From Paenibacillus sp. S150 (GTDB lineage Bacteria; Bacillota; Bacilli; Paenibacillales; Paenibacillaceae), in contig NZ_JACBYI010000013.1 in the NCBI RefSeq assembly GCF_019352175.1, positions 98,278 to 162,277 on the forward strand: a stretch of DNA of 64,000 bases. Reading direction: 5' to 3'. A program made the position numbers and the translations under genes. Below are positions 18,431 through 26,295 of the stretch, piece by piece. Position 1 is the stretch's first letter. Each line of letters opens with the position of its first letter. The notes beneath the pieces are model-generated. The model did not search any database. It worked only from the letters and a program-made list of their open reading frames with translations, and had not been told where the DNA came from.

Positions 18431-18549
18431 GTTCAAATATAAGATACTCATGCCGCTGCGCGGCACCACGGAGAAATGAAATGCACAAGCCGTTATTTCA
18501 GGGCAGAATGTTAATGCTTGGCGCACTAAATGAGCCTTCTATTTCCCGC

Positions 18550-18591
18550 TGAAACGGTGCAGTCCTTAAAAAGGACGGCGCAGCCGTTTCT
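18550..18591. repeat. AAACGG...GCCGTTT hairpin (family B, copy 2)
   Basis: GAAACGGTGCAGTCCTT pairs imperfectly with AAGGACGGCGCAGCCGTTTC. It is preceded by CGCTG and followed by TGCT, as in the copies at 41114 and 52421. The next repeat (18599) begins nine bases later. Confidence 0.75.
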
Positions 18592-18598
18592 GCTCCTA

Positions 18599-18734
18599 TG
18601 TTTTGGGGTCCCCGCAAAGTACCTGAGTCATCATCGGAGCCAAGGCCCCGCTACCCTGGAAATAACTTTACGCCCCCATTTCCATCATCTGTGGTGCCGC
18701 GTCAGCGGCATGGATGGCTTTGTGGGGTTATTTT
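18599..18734. repeat. long folded repeat (family C), copy with a 68-base insertion
   Basis: TGTTTTGGGGTCCCCGCAAA and the following 31 bases match 52131-52181 almost exactly. The closing arm CTTTGTGGGGTTATTTT is also present, but about 68 extra bases (18650-18717), including the small hairpin TGCCGC/GCGGCA, separate the two halves. The pairing CCCCGCAAAG with CTTTGTGGGG is kept, and the T-rich end suggests a terminator on the plus strand. Confidence 0.75.
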
Positions 18735-18753
18735 CTGTGCTTTGCCGGAGGCT

Positions 18754-20121
18754 CTACCCGTCCGATTCCAGCAGCCGCCGCTGGCCAGACGGAACGGGAG
18801 GGGCCGGATCAATCGCCGGCTCCGGCTCACCGGCTTCCCGGATCCGGCGGAGCAGGGCGCCGCACAGCCGGTCAGAGACTTCACGGTGGGATTCGTAGCC
18901 CGCCAGATTGGTCAGCTCATACGGATCGGCGTACAGATCATAGAGGTACGCCTCGCGGTAACGGGCTGCGGAAGCGTCCAGCAGCGGATCGGCATCCTCG
19001 GACACCACGCCGTATTTCCAGCGTGCGGTGCGGATGGCCCGGCCCAGCACCGATTCGCTGATCTGCACGAACACCTCCCGGGGCCAAGCCGTGCGGCTTC
19101 CGTGCAATAACGGCACGACTGATCGTCCATGCAGCTCTCCGGGGACGGGAAGACCGGCGGCGTCAAGCAGTGTGGGCACAAGATCGACGAGGCTGACCAG
19201 TTCCCTGACATTGCCTCCGCCGATAAAGCGCCCGCCATACAAGGCGGCCGGAATCCGGATAGAGCTCTCATGGCAGGAGCGCTTGTACTCGCCGTTGCGC
19301 GTCTTGAAATGCGAGCCATGGTCGGAGGTGAACAGCACAATCGTATCCTCAAGCAGCTCCAGGCTGCGCAGTGCGTCCAGAATTCTGCCCAAGGCTTCAT
19401 CGAGGCGCTTGACCATGCCGTAGTAGCCGCCGAGATGCTGCGGAGCTGTTCCGCCGAGCGATTCGAGGTCAGGCGGCGTCCAGCGTCCGGTGTACCGGTC
19501 CCGGTATATGTCCGGGGCCGGATAGTCGTCGCGGCGGTTCTGATGATGCGGCTCAATATGGGACAGGAAGAGAAAGAACGGCTGCTCCTTCCGCTGGTCG
19601 ATGTAGCGGATGGCCGCATCGGTCAGGGCATCCACCCGGTATCCGGGCAGATCGACCGGCCGGTTGTCATTGTCGAACAGACGGGTGCGGTACGCATCGG
19701 AGGTATGCTCCAGCGCGTCCGACGCCAGCCAATACCGGTAACCGCCCCGGAGCTCTTCAGGGACGGGACGGTCACGGGTCGAAGCGAGATGCCATTTGCC
19801 GATGTAGCCGGTATCATATCCGGCCTCATTGAAATGGCCGGCCAGAGTCGGAAGATCGGGAGCAAGCGGAATTCCGTTGCGGTGGCAGCCCGTCGCGGTT
19901 GCATACAGTCCGGTCTGCAGGGAAGAGCGGGCCGGACCGCATACGGGCTGGCACGTGAAGGCATGCTCCAGGTGGGTGCCGAAACGGGCCATCCAGTCAT
20001 AATGGGGGGTAAGGCCCAGCGGATTGCCGTGTACGCCTGTCGTATCCCACCGCTGTTGATCGGTGAAGAAAACGATGACATTCGGTTTTCGCGGCTCATT
20101 CGTCAGATTAGCGTTGCTCAT
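18754..20121 (-). CDS. formylglycine-dependent sulfatase
   Basis: A 455-residue type I sulfatase. PNVIVFFTDQQRWD near residue 13 provides the metal-binding aspartate, and QPVCGPARSSLQTG holds the C-x-P-x-R motif whose Cys61 would be converted to formylglycine. VLFTSDHGSHF is the C-terminal metal site. No signal peptide is seen, so it should act in the cytoplasm on imported sulfated sugars. The start at 20121 has GGAGG ten bases upstream; a GTG 24 bases further up lacks one. It is the last gene of the minus-strand operon that begins with the binding protein at 23207. An anaerobic sulfatase-maturating or FGE-type partner is not encoded in the window. Confidence 0.93.
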   Translation of the reverse strand: MSNANLTNEPRKPNVIVFFTDQQRWDTTGVHGNPLGLTPHYDWMARFGTHLEHAFTCQPVCGPARSSLQTGLYATATGCHRNGIPLAPDLPTLAGHFNEAGYDTGYIGKWHLASTRDRPVPEELRGGYRYWLASDALEHTSDAYRTRLFDNDNRPVDLPGYRVDALTDAAIRYIDQRKEQPFFLFLSHIEPHHQNRRDDYPAPDIYRDRYTGRWTPPDLESLGGTAPQHLGGYYGMVKRLDEALGRILDALRSLELLEDTIVLFTSDHGSHFKTRNGEYKRSCHESSIRIPAALYGGRFIGGGNVRELVSLVDLVPTLLDAAGLPVPGELHGRSVVPLLHGSRTAWPREVFVQISESVLGRAIRTARWKYGVVSEDADPLLDASAARYREAYLYDLYADPYELTNLAGYESHREVSDRLCGALLRRIREAGEPEPAIDPAPPVPSGQRRLLESDG

Positions 20122-20162
20122 GGGGACAGATCCTCCTGTACACAATTAGTGAAATACTGCAG

Positions 20163-20996
20163 CTATCCCTTAAGTCCCGTAGTGGAAATGCCTTCCACAA
20201 AGTACTTCTGCGCCGTGAAGAAGACCGCAATGCAGGGGACAATGGCCAGCACCGACATTGCCATCACGCGGTTCCAGTGCACGGCGCCTTCGTTGTCGAG
20301 GGCCATCCGCAGACCGAGCGATACCGGGAATTTGGAGACGCTGTTGATGAAGATCAGCGCATTGAAGAAATCATTCCAGGTCCAGATAAATTGGAACAAA
20401 GCGGCTGAAATCAACGCGGGCCCGGATAAGGGAATCAGTATCCTTGCCAGAATGGCAAAGGAGCCGCAGCCGTCAATATACGCCGCCTCATCCAGCTCGC
20501 GGGGAAGCCCCCGGAAGAACTGGACGAGCAGAAACACAAAAAACGCATGGACGGCCAGCAGCGCAGGAATATAAAACGGGAGATACGTATTGAGCCAATT
20601 CAGCTCCCGGAACAAGAGGTACCGCGGAATCAGCAGCACGGAATCCGGCAGCATCAGGGTTGAGAGCATGAGCGCGAACAGCGCTTTTTTGCCGGGGAAC
20701 CTGAATCTTGCGAACCCGTAGGCAACCACTGTGCTGGACAGCACTGTCAGAACGACAGCAGGCACTGTAAGCACCAGCGTATTTTTGAAAAATGCAGCAA
20801 AGCCATATTTTCCGATTCCGCGCCAGCCTTCCGTGTAAGCCTCGGTATTCCAGATGCCGGGCCACAGCGACAGGGAAGAGAATATTTCACTGTTCGTCTT
20901 GAACGAAGCGGACAGCAGCCAGAGCAGCGGATACAGGAAAATCAGTCCGAACAGCGACAGCAGCACAAGTGTCAGCGTCTGTCTTGAAGCGCTCAT
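20163..20996 (-). CDS. CUT1 ABC transporter permease (MalG-like)
   Basis: A 277-residue membrane protein. LIFLYPLLWLLSASFKT is the first span, the EAA loop (ELDEAAYIDGCG) lies near residue 170, and QKYFVEGISTTGLKG is the usual MalG-type end. It is the third gene of the minus-strand operon. The sulfatase starts 41 bases downstream, so the imported glycan is likely sulfated. Confidence 0.93.
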   Translation of the reverse strand: MSASRQTLTLVLLSLFGLIFLYPLLWLLSASFKTNSEIFSSLSLWPGIWNTEAYTEGWRGIGKYGFAAFFKNTLVLTVPAVVLTVLSSTVVAYGFARFRFPGKKALFALMLSTLMLPDSVLLIPRYLLFRELNWLNTYLPFYIPALLAVHAFFVFLLVQFFRGLPRELDEAAYIDGCGSFAILARILIPLSGPALISAALFQFIWTWNDFFNALIFINSVSKFPVSLGLRMALDNEGAVHWNRVMAMSVLAIVPCIAVFFTAQKYFVEGISTTGLKG

Positions 20997-21874
20997 CAGA
21001 AGGCACCTCCGTCCTCGTAATACGCATAACGGTTCGCCGCCTTCATCAGGATGAACGTCACGGCCAGCAGGATCAGGAACAGCACCCAGGATAAAGCGGA
21101 GGCATAGCCCATTTTGAAATAATGAAACGCATTGTCATACAGGAGCATTCCGTACAGATAGGTGGATTTCACCGGACCGCCCCCCGTAATGACGAATGCC
21201 GCTGTGAACTGCTGGAATGCCCCGATGGTCTGCATGACCAGATTGAAGACGATGACAGGGGCGAGCAAGGGCAGGGTGATGCTTGAAAAGACCCTCGTCC
21301 GCGCAGCCCCGTCCACCCTGGCGGCTTCATACAGCTCATGCGGAATCTGCTTCAGACCGGCCAGAAAAATAACCATGGATGAACCAAATTCCCAGGCAGG
21401 CAGCAGCGAGATTGTAAACAGGGCCAGCCTGGGATCGCCCAGCCAGTCCTGGACAGGCAATCCCAGCCCCTGGAACAGCTTGTTGACAACGCCCTCCCGC
21501 ATGAACAGAAACTTCCACAGCACGGACACCGCAATGCTCCCCCCGAGGATGGAAGGGAGATAATACAGGGTACGGAAGAGAGACATTCCTTTGGCCGGCA
21601 GGTTCAACACCAGTGCAACGAGCAGCGCGAAAGCCAGCTTGAGCGGCACCGCCAGCAGCACATACTGGAAGGTGACCTTCAGGGAGCGGGTAAAGTCAGG
21701 GTCCTTCGTGAACATATAGATGAAATTGTTCCAGCCGGCGAAGACCGGTGTCTTGATGATGTTATACTGCGTAAACGAGTAATACAGCGAGGACAGGAAC
21801 GGATACAGCGTAAGCAAGAGAAATCCCGCCAGCCAGGGGCTGATGTAGAGCAAGCCGGCATATTTGCTTCGCAT
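20996..21874 (-). CDS. CUT1 ABC transporter permease (MalF/UgpA-like)
   Basis: A 292-residue permease with the opening YISPWLAGFLLLTLYPFLSS, an EAA loop (ELYEAARVDGAA) and FVITGGGPVKSTYLYG before the last spans. Its stop overlaps the start of the next permease, and it begins one base after the binding-protein stop, so the three are translationally coupled. Confidence 0.93.
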   Translation of the reverse strand: MRSKYAGLLYISPWLAGFLLLTLYPFLSSLYYSFTQYNIIKTPVFAGWNNFIYMFTKDPDFTRSLKVTFQYVLLAVPLKLAFALLVALVLNLPAKGMSLFRTLYYLPSILGGSIAVSVLWKFLFMREGVVNKLFQGLGLPVQDWLGDPRLALFTISLLPAWEFGSSMVIFLAGLKQIPHELYEAARVDGAARTRVFSSITLPLLAPVIVFNLVMQTIGAFQQFTAAFVITGGGPVKSTYLYGMLLYDNAFHYFKMGYASALSWVLFLILLAVTFILMKAANRYAYYEDGGAF

Positions 21875-21875
21875 C

Positions 21876-23207
21876 CTATTCTATGTCCTTGAGCTTGTCA
21901 TTCAGGCGCGTAATCAGCCCTTCCGCTGCCGCCCTCGGCTCAAGCTGTCCAAACCCTACCTGCTGGAGATAGTCCTCGGCCAGCTTGGACAGCTCCTGGT
22001 TCCCGCTGATGCCGTTGACCGGATCACCGGGATTGGTTAGGGCCAGCTCGACCGCTTTGACAACGGTGCTGTCGATCAGGCCTTTCCCGGCAAGCAAATC
22101 CGCATTCGCCTTCACCGGAGGAACACTGTATACATCCATCAGTATTTCCGCGGCCTCCGGATCGGTCAGCAGCCAGCTGGCGAATTTGGCTGCTTCCCCG
22201 GGATGCTTGGACGCCCTGTTCAGGGCCAGCGGGTTGCTCGGATTCACCACTACTCCGGATGCCTTGGCATCCGCAGGAACCGGATAGGATGCAACATCAA
22301 TATCCGGGTTGAACGATTTCAGCTTGCTCAGCGTGGAGGCCAGGCCGAAGACCGCACCGATCTTGCCTTGCTGCCAGGCGGGATTCTCGGTAATTTCCGG
22401 ATACAGGCTGCTCTGGGCCAGCGGCTGCAGCACCCCGTCATCCAGCAGCTGCTTGTAATAGGCGAAGGCTTGCTCCAGCTGGCCGGCGGTAAAGCCGGGC
22501 GTCTTGTCCTCGTTGATCCATTGTCCGCCGGTCAGCTGGGCGACATAGGGCTGAAGGAAGCCGCGCACATCCAGCTGCGCCAGCAGGTAAGCCTCCGGGT
22601 CCTGTTCATGCACCTTTACGCCAGTCTCATGAATCTTCTCCCAATCCCAGTCGGACGACTCCTCAATTCCGTATTTGTCGAAGAAAGGCTTGCTGTAAGC
22701 GGTGACCATGCCGTTGATTCCCATCGGCAGGCCGACCAGCTTGCCGTTCACCACTGTATACTTTTCCAGAAAGCCCGAATCGAAGGCGTCCAGATTGACG
22801 TTGTCCTTCTGTTCATACCAATCGATCGTCAAGTCTCCCTTGACCGCTATTTCATCGATCCAGTCAAAGGAGAGCGGTGTCAGATCCGGTGCGGTACCGC
22901 CTGCCAGCTGAGTGACAAGCTTCTCATAGTAACCGTCGAATCCGCTGTATTCTGCTTCAATCTGCACATGGGGATTCTTTGCCGTATATGCATCAATTGC
23001 CGCAAGCAGCGCCTTGTGCCGGTTCTCGGAGCCCCACCAGGCAAAGCGGAGCGTGACATCCTCCCGGGCTGCTTGCTCTGTGGGAACAGGAGCGGCCGTC
23101 TGCTCCTGCGCTGTCGTCTTGTCCGAAGAATTGGAGCATCCGGAAATCAGACTGGCTCCCAGTGCCAATAGTGTTATTAATCTCATTTGTTTAATTGGTT
23201 TTGGCAT
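21876..23207 (-). CDS. CUT1 sugar-binding lipoprotein
   Basis: A 443-residue family 1 binding protein. The signal ends in the lipobox ISGC near residue 26. The mature part has VTLRFAWWGSENRHK, then TPLSFDWIDEIA and WQQGKIGAVFG, typical of this family. The ATG at 23207 follows AAGGAGA and is chosen over a longer frame. It is the first gene of the transporter/sulfatase operon, divergent from the response regulator at 23494, which probably activates it. Confidence 0.92.
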   Translation of the reverse strand: MPKPIKQMRLITLLALGASLISGCSNSSDKTTAQEQTAAPVPTEQAAREDVTLRFAWWGSENRHKALLAAIDAYTAKNPHVQIEAEYSGFDGYYEKLVTQLAGGTAPDLTPLSFDWIDEIAVKGDLTIDWYEQKDNVNLDAFDSGFLEKYTVVNGKLVGLPMGINGMVTAYSKPFFDKYGIEESSDWDWEKIHETGVKVHEQDPEAYLLAQLDVRGFLQPYVAQLTGGQWINEDKTPGFTAGQLEQAFAYYKQLLDDGVLQPLAQSSLYPEITENPAWQQGKIGAVFGLASTLSKLKSFNPDIDVASYPVPADAKASGVVVNPSNPLALNRASKHPGEAAKFASWLLTDPEAAEILMDVYSVPPVKANADLLAGKGLIDSTVVKAVELALTNPGDPVNGISGNQELSKLAEDYLQQVGFGQLEPRAAAEGLITRLNDKLKDIE

Positions 23208-23493
23208 AACAATGTCTCCTTCTTTCGTGTGGATGTCCTTACTATACCTGCGCAGAGGCCGGACCGACAGATGCGCAGGTTGAGAAATGGTATCCTGTAT
23301 GAGCTTTTTCCGAGGAAAAGGCATCCTGATCCGACATTATGTCCATTCAAGAGTAGTTTCCGGCCAAATGGCGCTCTGCAGAGGAAATTCATTTGCTCCG
23401 GCTCTGTACAAGCCCCAAAATATCATTTACTATTTCTTAATATCCGATAAGATTACTATATCATTAACTATGACGAACGGGAGGGAGAAGCTG

Positions 23494-24252
23494 ATGTACA
23501 AACTGGTGCTTGCGGATGACGATGCGGAGATCCGGAGCGGGCTGTCGCAGTATTTTCCTTGGGCCCAGCTCGGCTTTGAGCTGGTGAAGACCTTCCGCAA
23601 CGGAGCAGAAGCCTGGAATTACCTGCAGGAGCATGAGGCAGATGCGCTGCTCTGCGATATCTCCATGCCGGTGATGGGCGGACTGGAGCTGGCGCGCAGG
23701 CTGTATGAGCAGGAATCCGGGATTACGGTGGTTCTGCTGAGCGGCTATGCCGAGTTCGATTATGCCCGGGAAGCGCTTGCCTATGATGTGAAGCGTTATC
23801 TGGTGAAGCCTACCGGGTACGAGGAGCTGTGCAGCGAGTTTTCCCGGCTCCGCCTGGAGCTGGACCGGAGCCGGGAAAAGCAGACTGCCGGCCGGGCAGA
23901 AGCCTTGCCGGCTTATTCGCAGCAGGTGACTGATATCCTGAAAGCCTATGTGCAGAAGCATTACCGCACCGCCTCGCTTGAGGAAGCCTCCCGGCTTGTT
24001 CATATGAACCCGGATTATGTCAGCAAGTTTTTCAAGCAGCATACCGGTGAGAATTTCTCCGACTATGTCGTCAGAGTCAGGATGATCAGGGCGGCGGAGC
24101 TGCTGCGGGATATCCGGTACAAAACCTTTGAAATCAGCGAAATGGTAGGGTACAGCTACTCCAAAAATTTCACGCGGTCCTTCAGGAAATTTTACGGTAT
24201 GAGTCCGCGTGAATACCGGAACGGGCAGCAGCCCGGTGACCCGGTAAGATGA
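23494..24252 (+). CDS. YesN-type response regulator (REC + AraC HTH)
   Basis: A 252-residue regulator. Residues 1-120 are a receiver domain: acidic pair in VLADDDAE, phospho-acceptor Asp55 in LLCDISMP, and VKPTGY with the conserved Lys. Residues about 150-250 are an AraC helix-turn-helix pair (ASLEEASRLVHMNPDYVSKFF; FTRSFRKFYGMSPREYR). The ATG after GGAGGGAGAAG is preferred to an upstream open frame. Its stop overlaps the sensor kinase start (ATGA). It faces the transporter/sulfatase operon, its likely target. Confidence 0.94.
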   Translation: MYKLVLADDDAEIRSGLSQYFPWAQLGFELVKTFRNGAEAWNYLQEHEADALLCDISMPVMGGLELARRLYEQESGITVVLLSGYAEFDYAREALAYDVKRYLVKPTGYEELCSEFSRLRLELDRSREKQTAGRAEALPAYSQQVTDILKAYVQKHYRTASLEEASRLVHMNPDYVSKFFKQHTGENFSDYVVRVRMIRAAELLRDIRYKTFEISEMVGYSYSKNFTRSFRKFYGMSPREYRNGQQPGDPVR

Positions 24253-25985
24253 GCCGCCGTTTTTTTCTGAAGAATCTGTCGATGTTCATGATCCCCATGC
24301 TGATTCCGGTCCTGATTCTGGGTACGCTTGCCATCGTTGTCACCGGAAGGTTTCTTCAAAGCGACAATGACAGGAACCATTATGCAATCTTTACCCAGAT
24401 GGACCGGACCATGGCAACGGCACTGGATGAGATGGATTCACTGTATGTCAGCCTGGCCAATGCCGAGATTGTCCACCGTCTCCAGCAAATTTTGAGTACC
24501 CAGACCCTGACGCTGGAGAATTTGCGGATTCTGTCAACGATTCTTGAGTATGTGAAGGGCCCTGCCAATGCGAAGCCTTATATTGAATCCATTTATCTCG
24601 ATGCAGACAATGAAGCGGATCAGCTGCTGACCAGCAGGGAAGGGCTAATCCGCAGGGAGGAGCTGCCGGACAAGGACTGGAAGGAGCCGCTGGCTGCGCA
24701 TATGGGAGACCGGGGGATCTGGCTGGAGCGGCGGAGCATTCAGAGGTATTCATTTGAACCGCCGGTGCAGGTTATGACGCTGTATAAATCCATATATTCC
24801 ACGGTCACTGCACGGCCCGCAGGTATGCTTGCGGTGAACCTGAATGCCGGTTACATAGAGAGGCAGCTCGATGCGCTGCGGCTGGCGGAAGGCCAGCGAT
24901 TGCTGGTTCTGGGAAGCGGAGGGGAGCTGCTGTATCAGAATAGGGCTTCCGCACTGGCAGAGCCGGGCAGCGGGGCGGCGGAGCTTATGAAGGACAGCTC
25001 GTATGCGGCGGCCCGTTACACGGCAGCAAACGGCTGGACATATGTCATATTGACGCCGCGCCGTTCGCTGAATTCCGTACCCTTTACACTCAGCAGCCTG
25101 ACCGTTCTGTTTGTGCTGGTTTCCTTTGGACTCGGCCTGCTGCTGACGATGCTGCTTACCCGCCGGAACACCTCTTATATCCGCGACCTGATTTCCCTTA
25201 TCCGGCATGCGGAGCGTTCGGAGCCGCTGCCTGCCATCTCAGCCTCTCTCAAACAGGACGAGTACGGCTATATTTCACGTTCCCTGGTTAAGAGCTTCAT
25301 TGAGCAGATTGACCTCAAGGTTCAGCTGGCTGATGAGAAATACCGCCTGCGCACCGCAGAGCTGCTGGCGCTTCAGACCCAGATTAATCCGCATTTTTTG
25401 TTCAATACGCTGGAGAGCCTGTATTGGAAGACCGCCTCTCTGTCCGCTGCCGGAAATGATGCGACCGTTATGCTTGAGCATTTGTCCCTGCTGCTGAAAT
25501 ATTCACTTACTACACCCGGAGAACCCGTAAGCGCCGAAGAGGAAATCCGCCATGCCCGCCGTTATGTGTCCATTCTGGGCCTGAGGAATCAGGGAGGCTT
25601 CGAGCTGCTGTGGCAGTATGATCCGGAGGAGATCTCCGGCTATAGCCTGCCGAAGCTGCTGCTGCAGCCGCTGATTGAGAACAGCATCCAGCATGGACGG
25701 GAGACGGAAGACCGGCTGCTGCGCATCAAGATCAAGCTGCTTGAGGCTTCCGGGAAGCTGTGTATCGCGGTGGTCGATAACGGCCGGGGCATGGCCCGGT
25801 CCGAGCTGGAGGAACTGCGGCGCCGGATCGCCTCATCCGATGAACAGTATGCGCATATCGGCCTTGCCAACACTTTCCGCCGTATTGAGCTGCTGTTCGG
25901 AGAGAACGGGAGTTTCCGCGTATACAGCAAATTGAACTGGGGAACGGCGGTGGTGATCCGCATTCCACGGAGCGAGGATGGCTAG
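24249..25985 (+). CDS. YesM-type sensor histidine kinase
   Basis: A 578-residue membrane kinase. Membrane segments are near residues 12-32 and 280-302, enclosing an extracytoplasmic sensor of about 245 residues. A HAMP-like linker follows. The His_kinase domain has QTQINPHFLFNTLES with His382 as the phosphorylation site. The ATPase part has LLLQPLIENSIQHG (N box), VVDNGRGM (G1 box) and IGLANTFRRIELLFG. Members pair with YesN-type regulators to sense extracellular sugars, often through the binding protein. Confidence 0.94.
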   Translation: MSRRFFLKNLSMFMIPMLIPVLILGTLAIVVTGRFLQSDNDRNHYAIFTQMDRTMATALDEMDSLYVSLANAEIVHRLQQILSTQTLTLENLRILSTILEYVKGPANAKPYIESIYLDADNEADQLLTSREGLIRREELPDKDWKEPLAAHMGDRGIWLERRSIQRYSFEPPVQVMTLYKSIYSTVTARPAGMLAVNLNAGYIERQLDALRLAEGQRLLVLGSGGELLYQNRASALAEPGSGAAELMKDSSYAAARYTAANGWTYVILTPRRSLNSVPFTLSSLTVLFVLVSFGLGLLLTMLLTRRNTSYIRDLISLIRHAERSEPLPAISASLKQDEYGYISRSLVKSFIEQIDLKVQLADEKYRLRTAELLALQTQINPHFLFNTLESLYWKTASLSAAGNDATVMLEHLSLLLKYSLTTPGEPVSAEEEIRHARRYVSILGLRNQGGFELLWQYDPEEISGYSLPKLLLQPLIENSIQHGRETEDRLLRIKIKLLEASGKLCIAVVDNGRGMARSELEELRRRIASSDEQYAHIGLANTFRRIELLFGENGSFRVYSKLNWGTAVVIRIPRSEDG

Positions 25986-26077
25986 CCAGCCGTATCAATC
26001 CTGCGTGCAGGAGGGGCGATTCCAGGTGTCGGCGGCTGCGCGGAAACCCAATATTGCCTTCTGAAAAAGCCATGTGC

Positions 26078-26116
26078 AAAAAACCGCAAGGACAGAAAGC
26101 GGTCTTGCGGTTTTTT
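26078..26116 (+). terminator. Rho-independent terminator after the sensor kinase
   Basis: AAAAAACCGCAAG and CTTGCGGTTTTTT are exact reverse complements (13 bp), ending in a six-T run. The A-run on the other side makes it potentially bidirectional. Confidence 0.9.
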
Positions 26117-26244
26117 GCCTCTCTTATTCCTGCCGGTTAAGAAATGAACTAAAAAAAGCACGATACAATCTTTAATTTCAGGTAAGACGCACAATTTTGA
26201 TTATGCTACGATTTGGGTTGAGAGAGAGGGGGCTGCATCGAGAG

Positions 26245-26259
26245 TTGTAAGCGCTTAAC
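26245..26259 (+). promoter_or_regulatory. cre-like catabolite repression site
   Basis: TTGTAAGCGCTTAAC fits the CcpA operator consensus WTGNAANCGNWNNCW except for one position near its 3' end. It is centred about 45 bases before the xylanase ATG, a position where CcpA would block transcription when preferred sugars are present. The function is inferred from the match. Confidence 0.65.
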
Positions 26260-26295
26260 TTGTTTGGCCCAAATTCATACAAAGGAGTGCAACGC

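Larger units (their letters stand above)
18000..18753. other. non-coding gap filled with structured repeats
   Basis: No convincing gene lies in these 754 bases; short open frames show no family pattern. The gap holds an inverted pair of the TAGTGGGAAAAAGG repeat (18150-18233), two AAACGGC...GCCGTTT hairpins (18391-18430 and 18550-18591) and one copy of a longer folded repeat (18599-18734). All three classes recur at 40.8-41.2, 52.0-52.5 or 63.8 kb. Confidence 0.75.
25986..26295. other. 310-base gap between sensor kinase and xylanase
   Basis: It holds the kinase terminator (26078-26116) and the cre-like site (26245-26259). The AT-rich stretch 26140-26215 presumably contains the xylanase promoter, but no clear -35/-10 pair could be assigned. 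No gene was seen. Confidence 0.6.

Noticed and set aside
18081..18540. Short open frames on both strands in the 18 kb gap
   Set aside because: They run through the inverted repeats and hairpins, have no ribosome-binding sites and show no family motifs.
19129..20574. 481-codon open frame on the plus strand
   Set aside because: Antisense to the sulfatase and the adjacent permease, both of which have clear motifs and operon structure.
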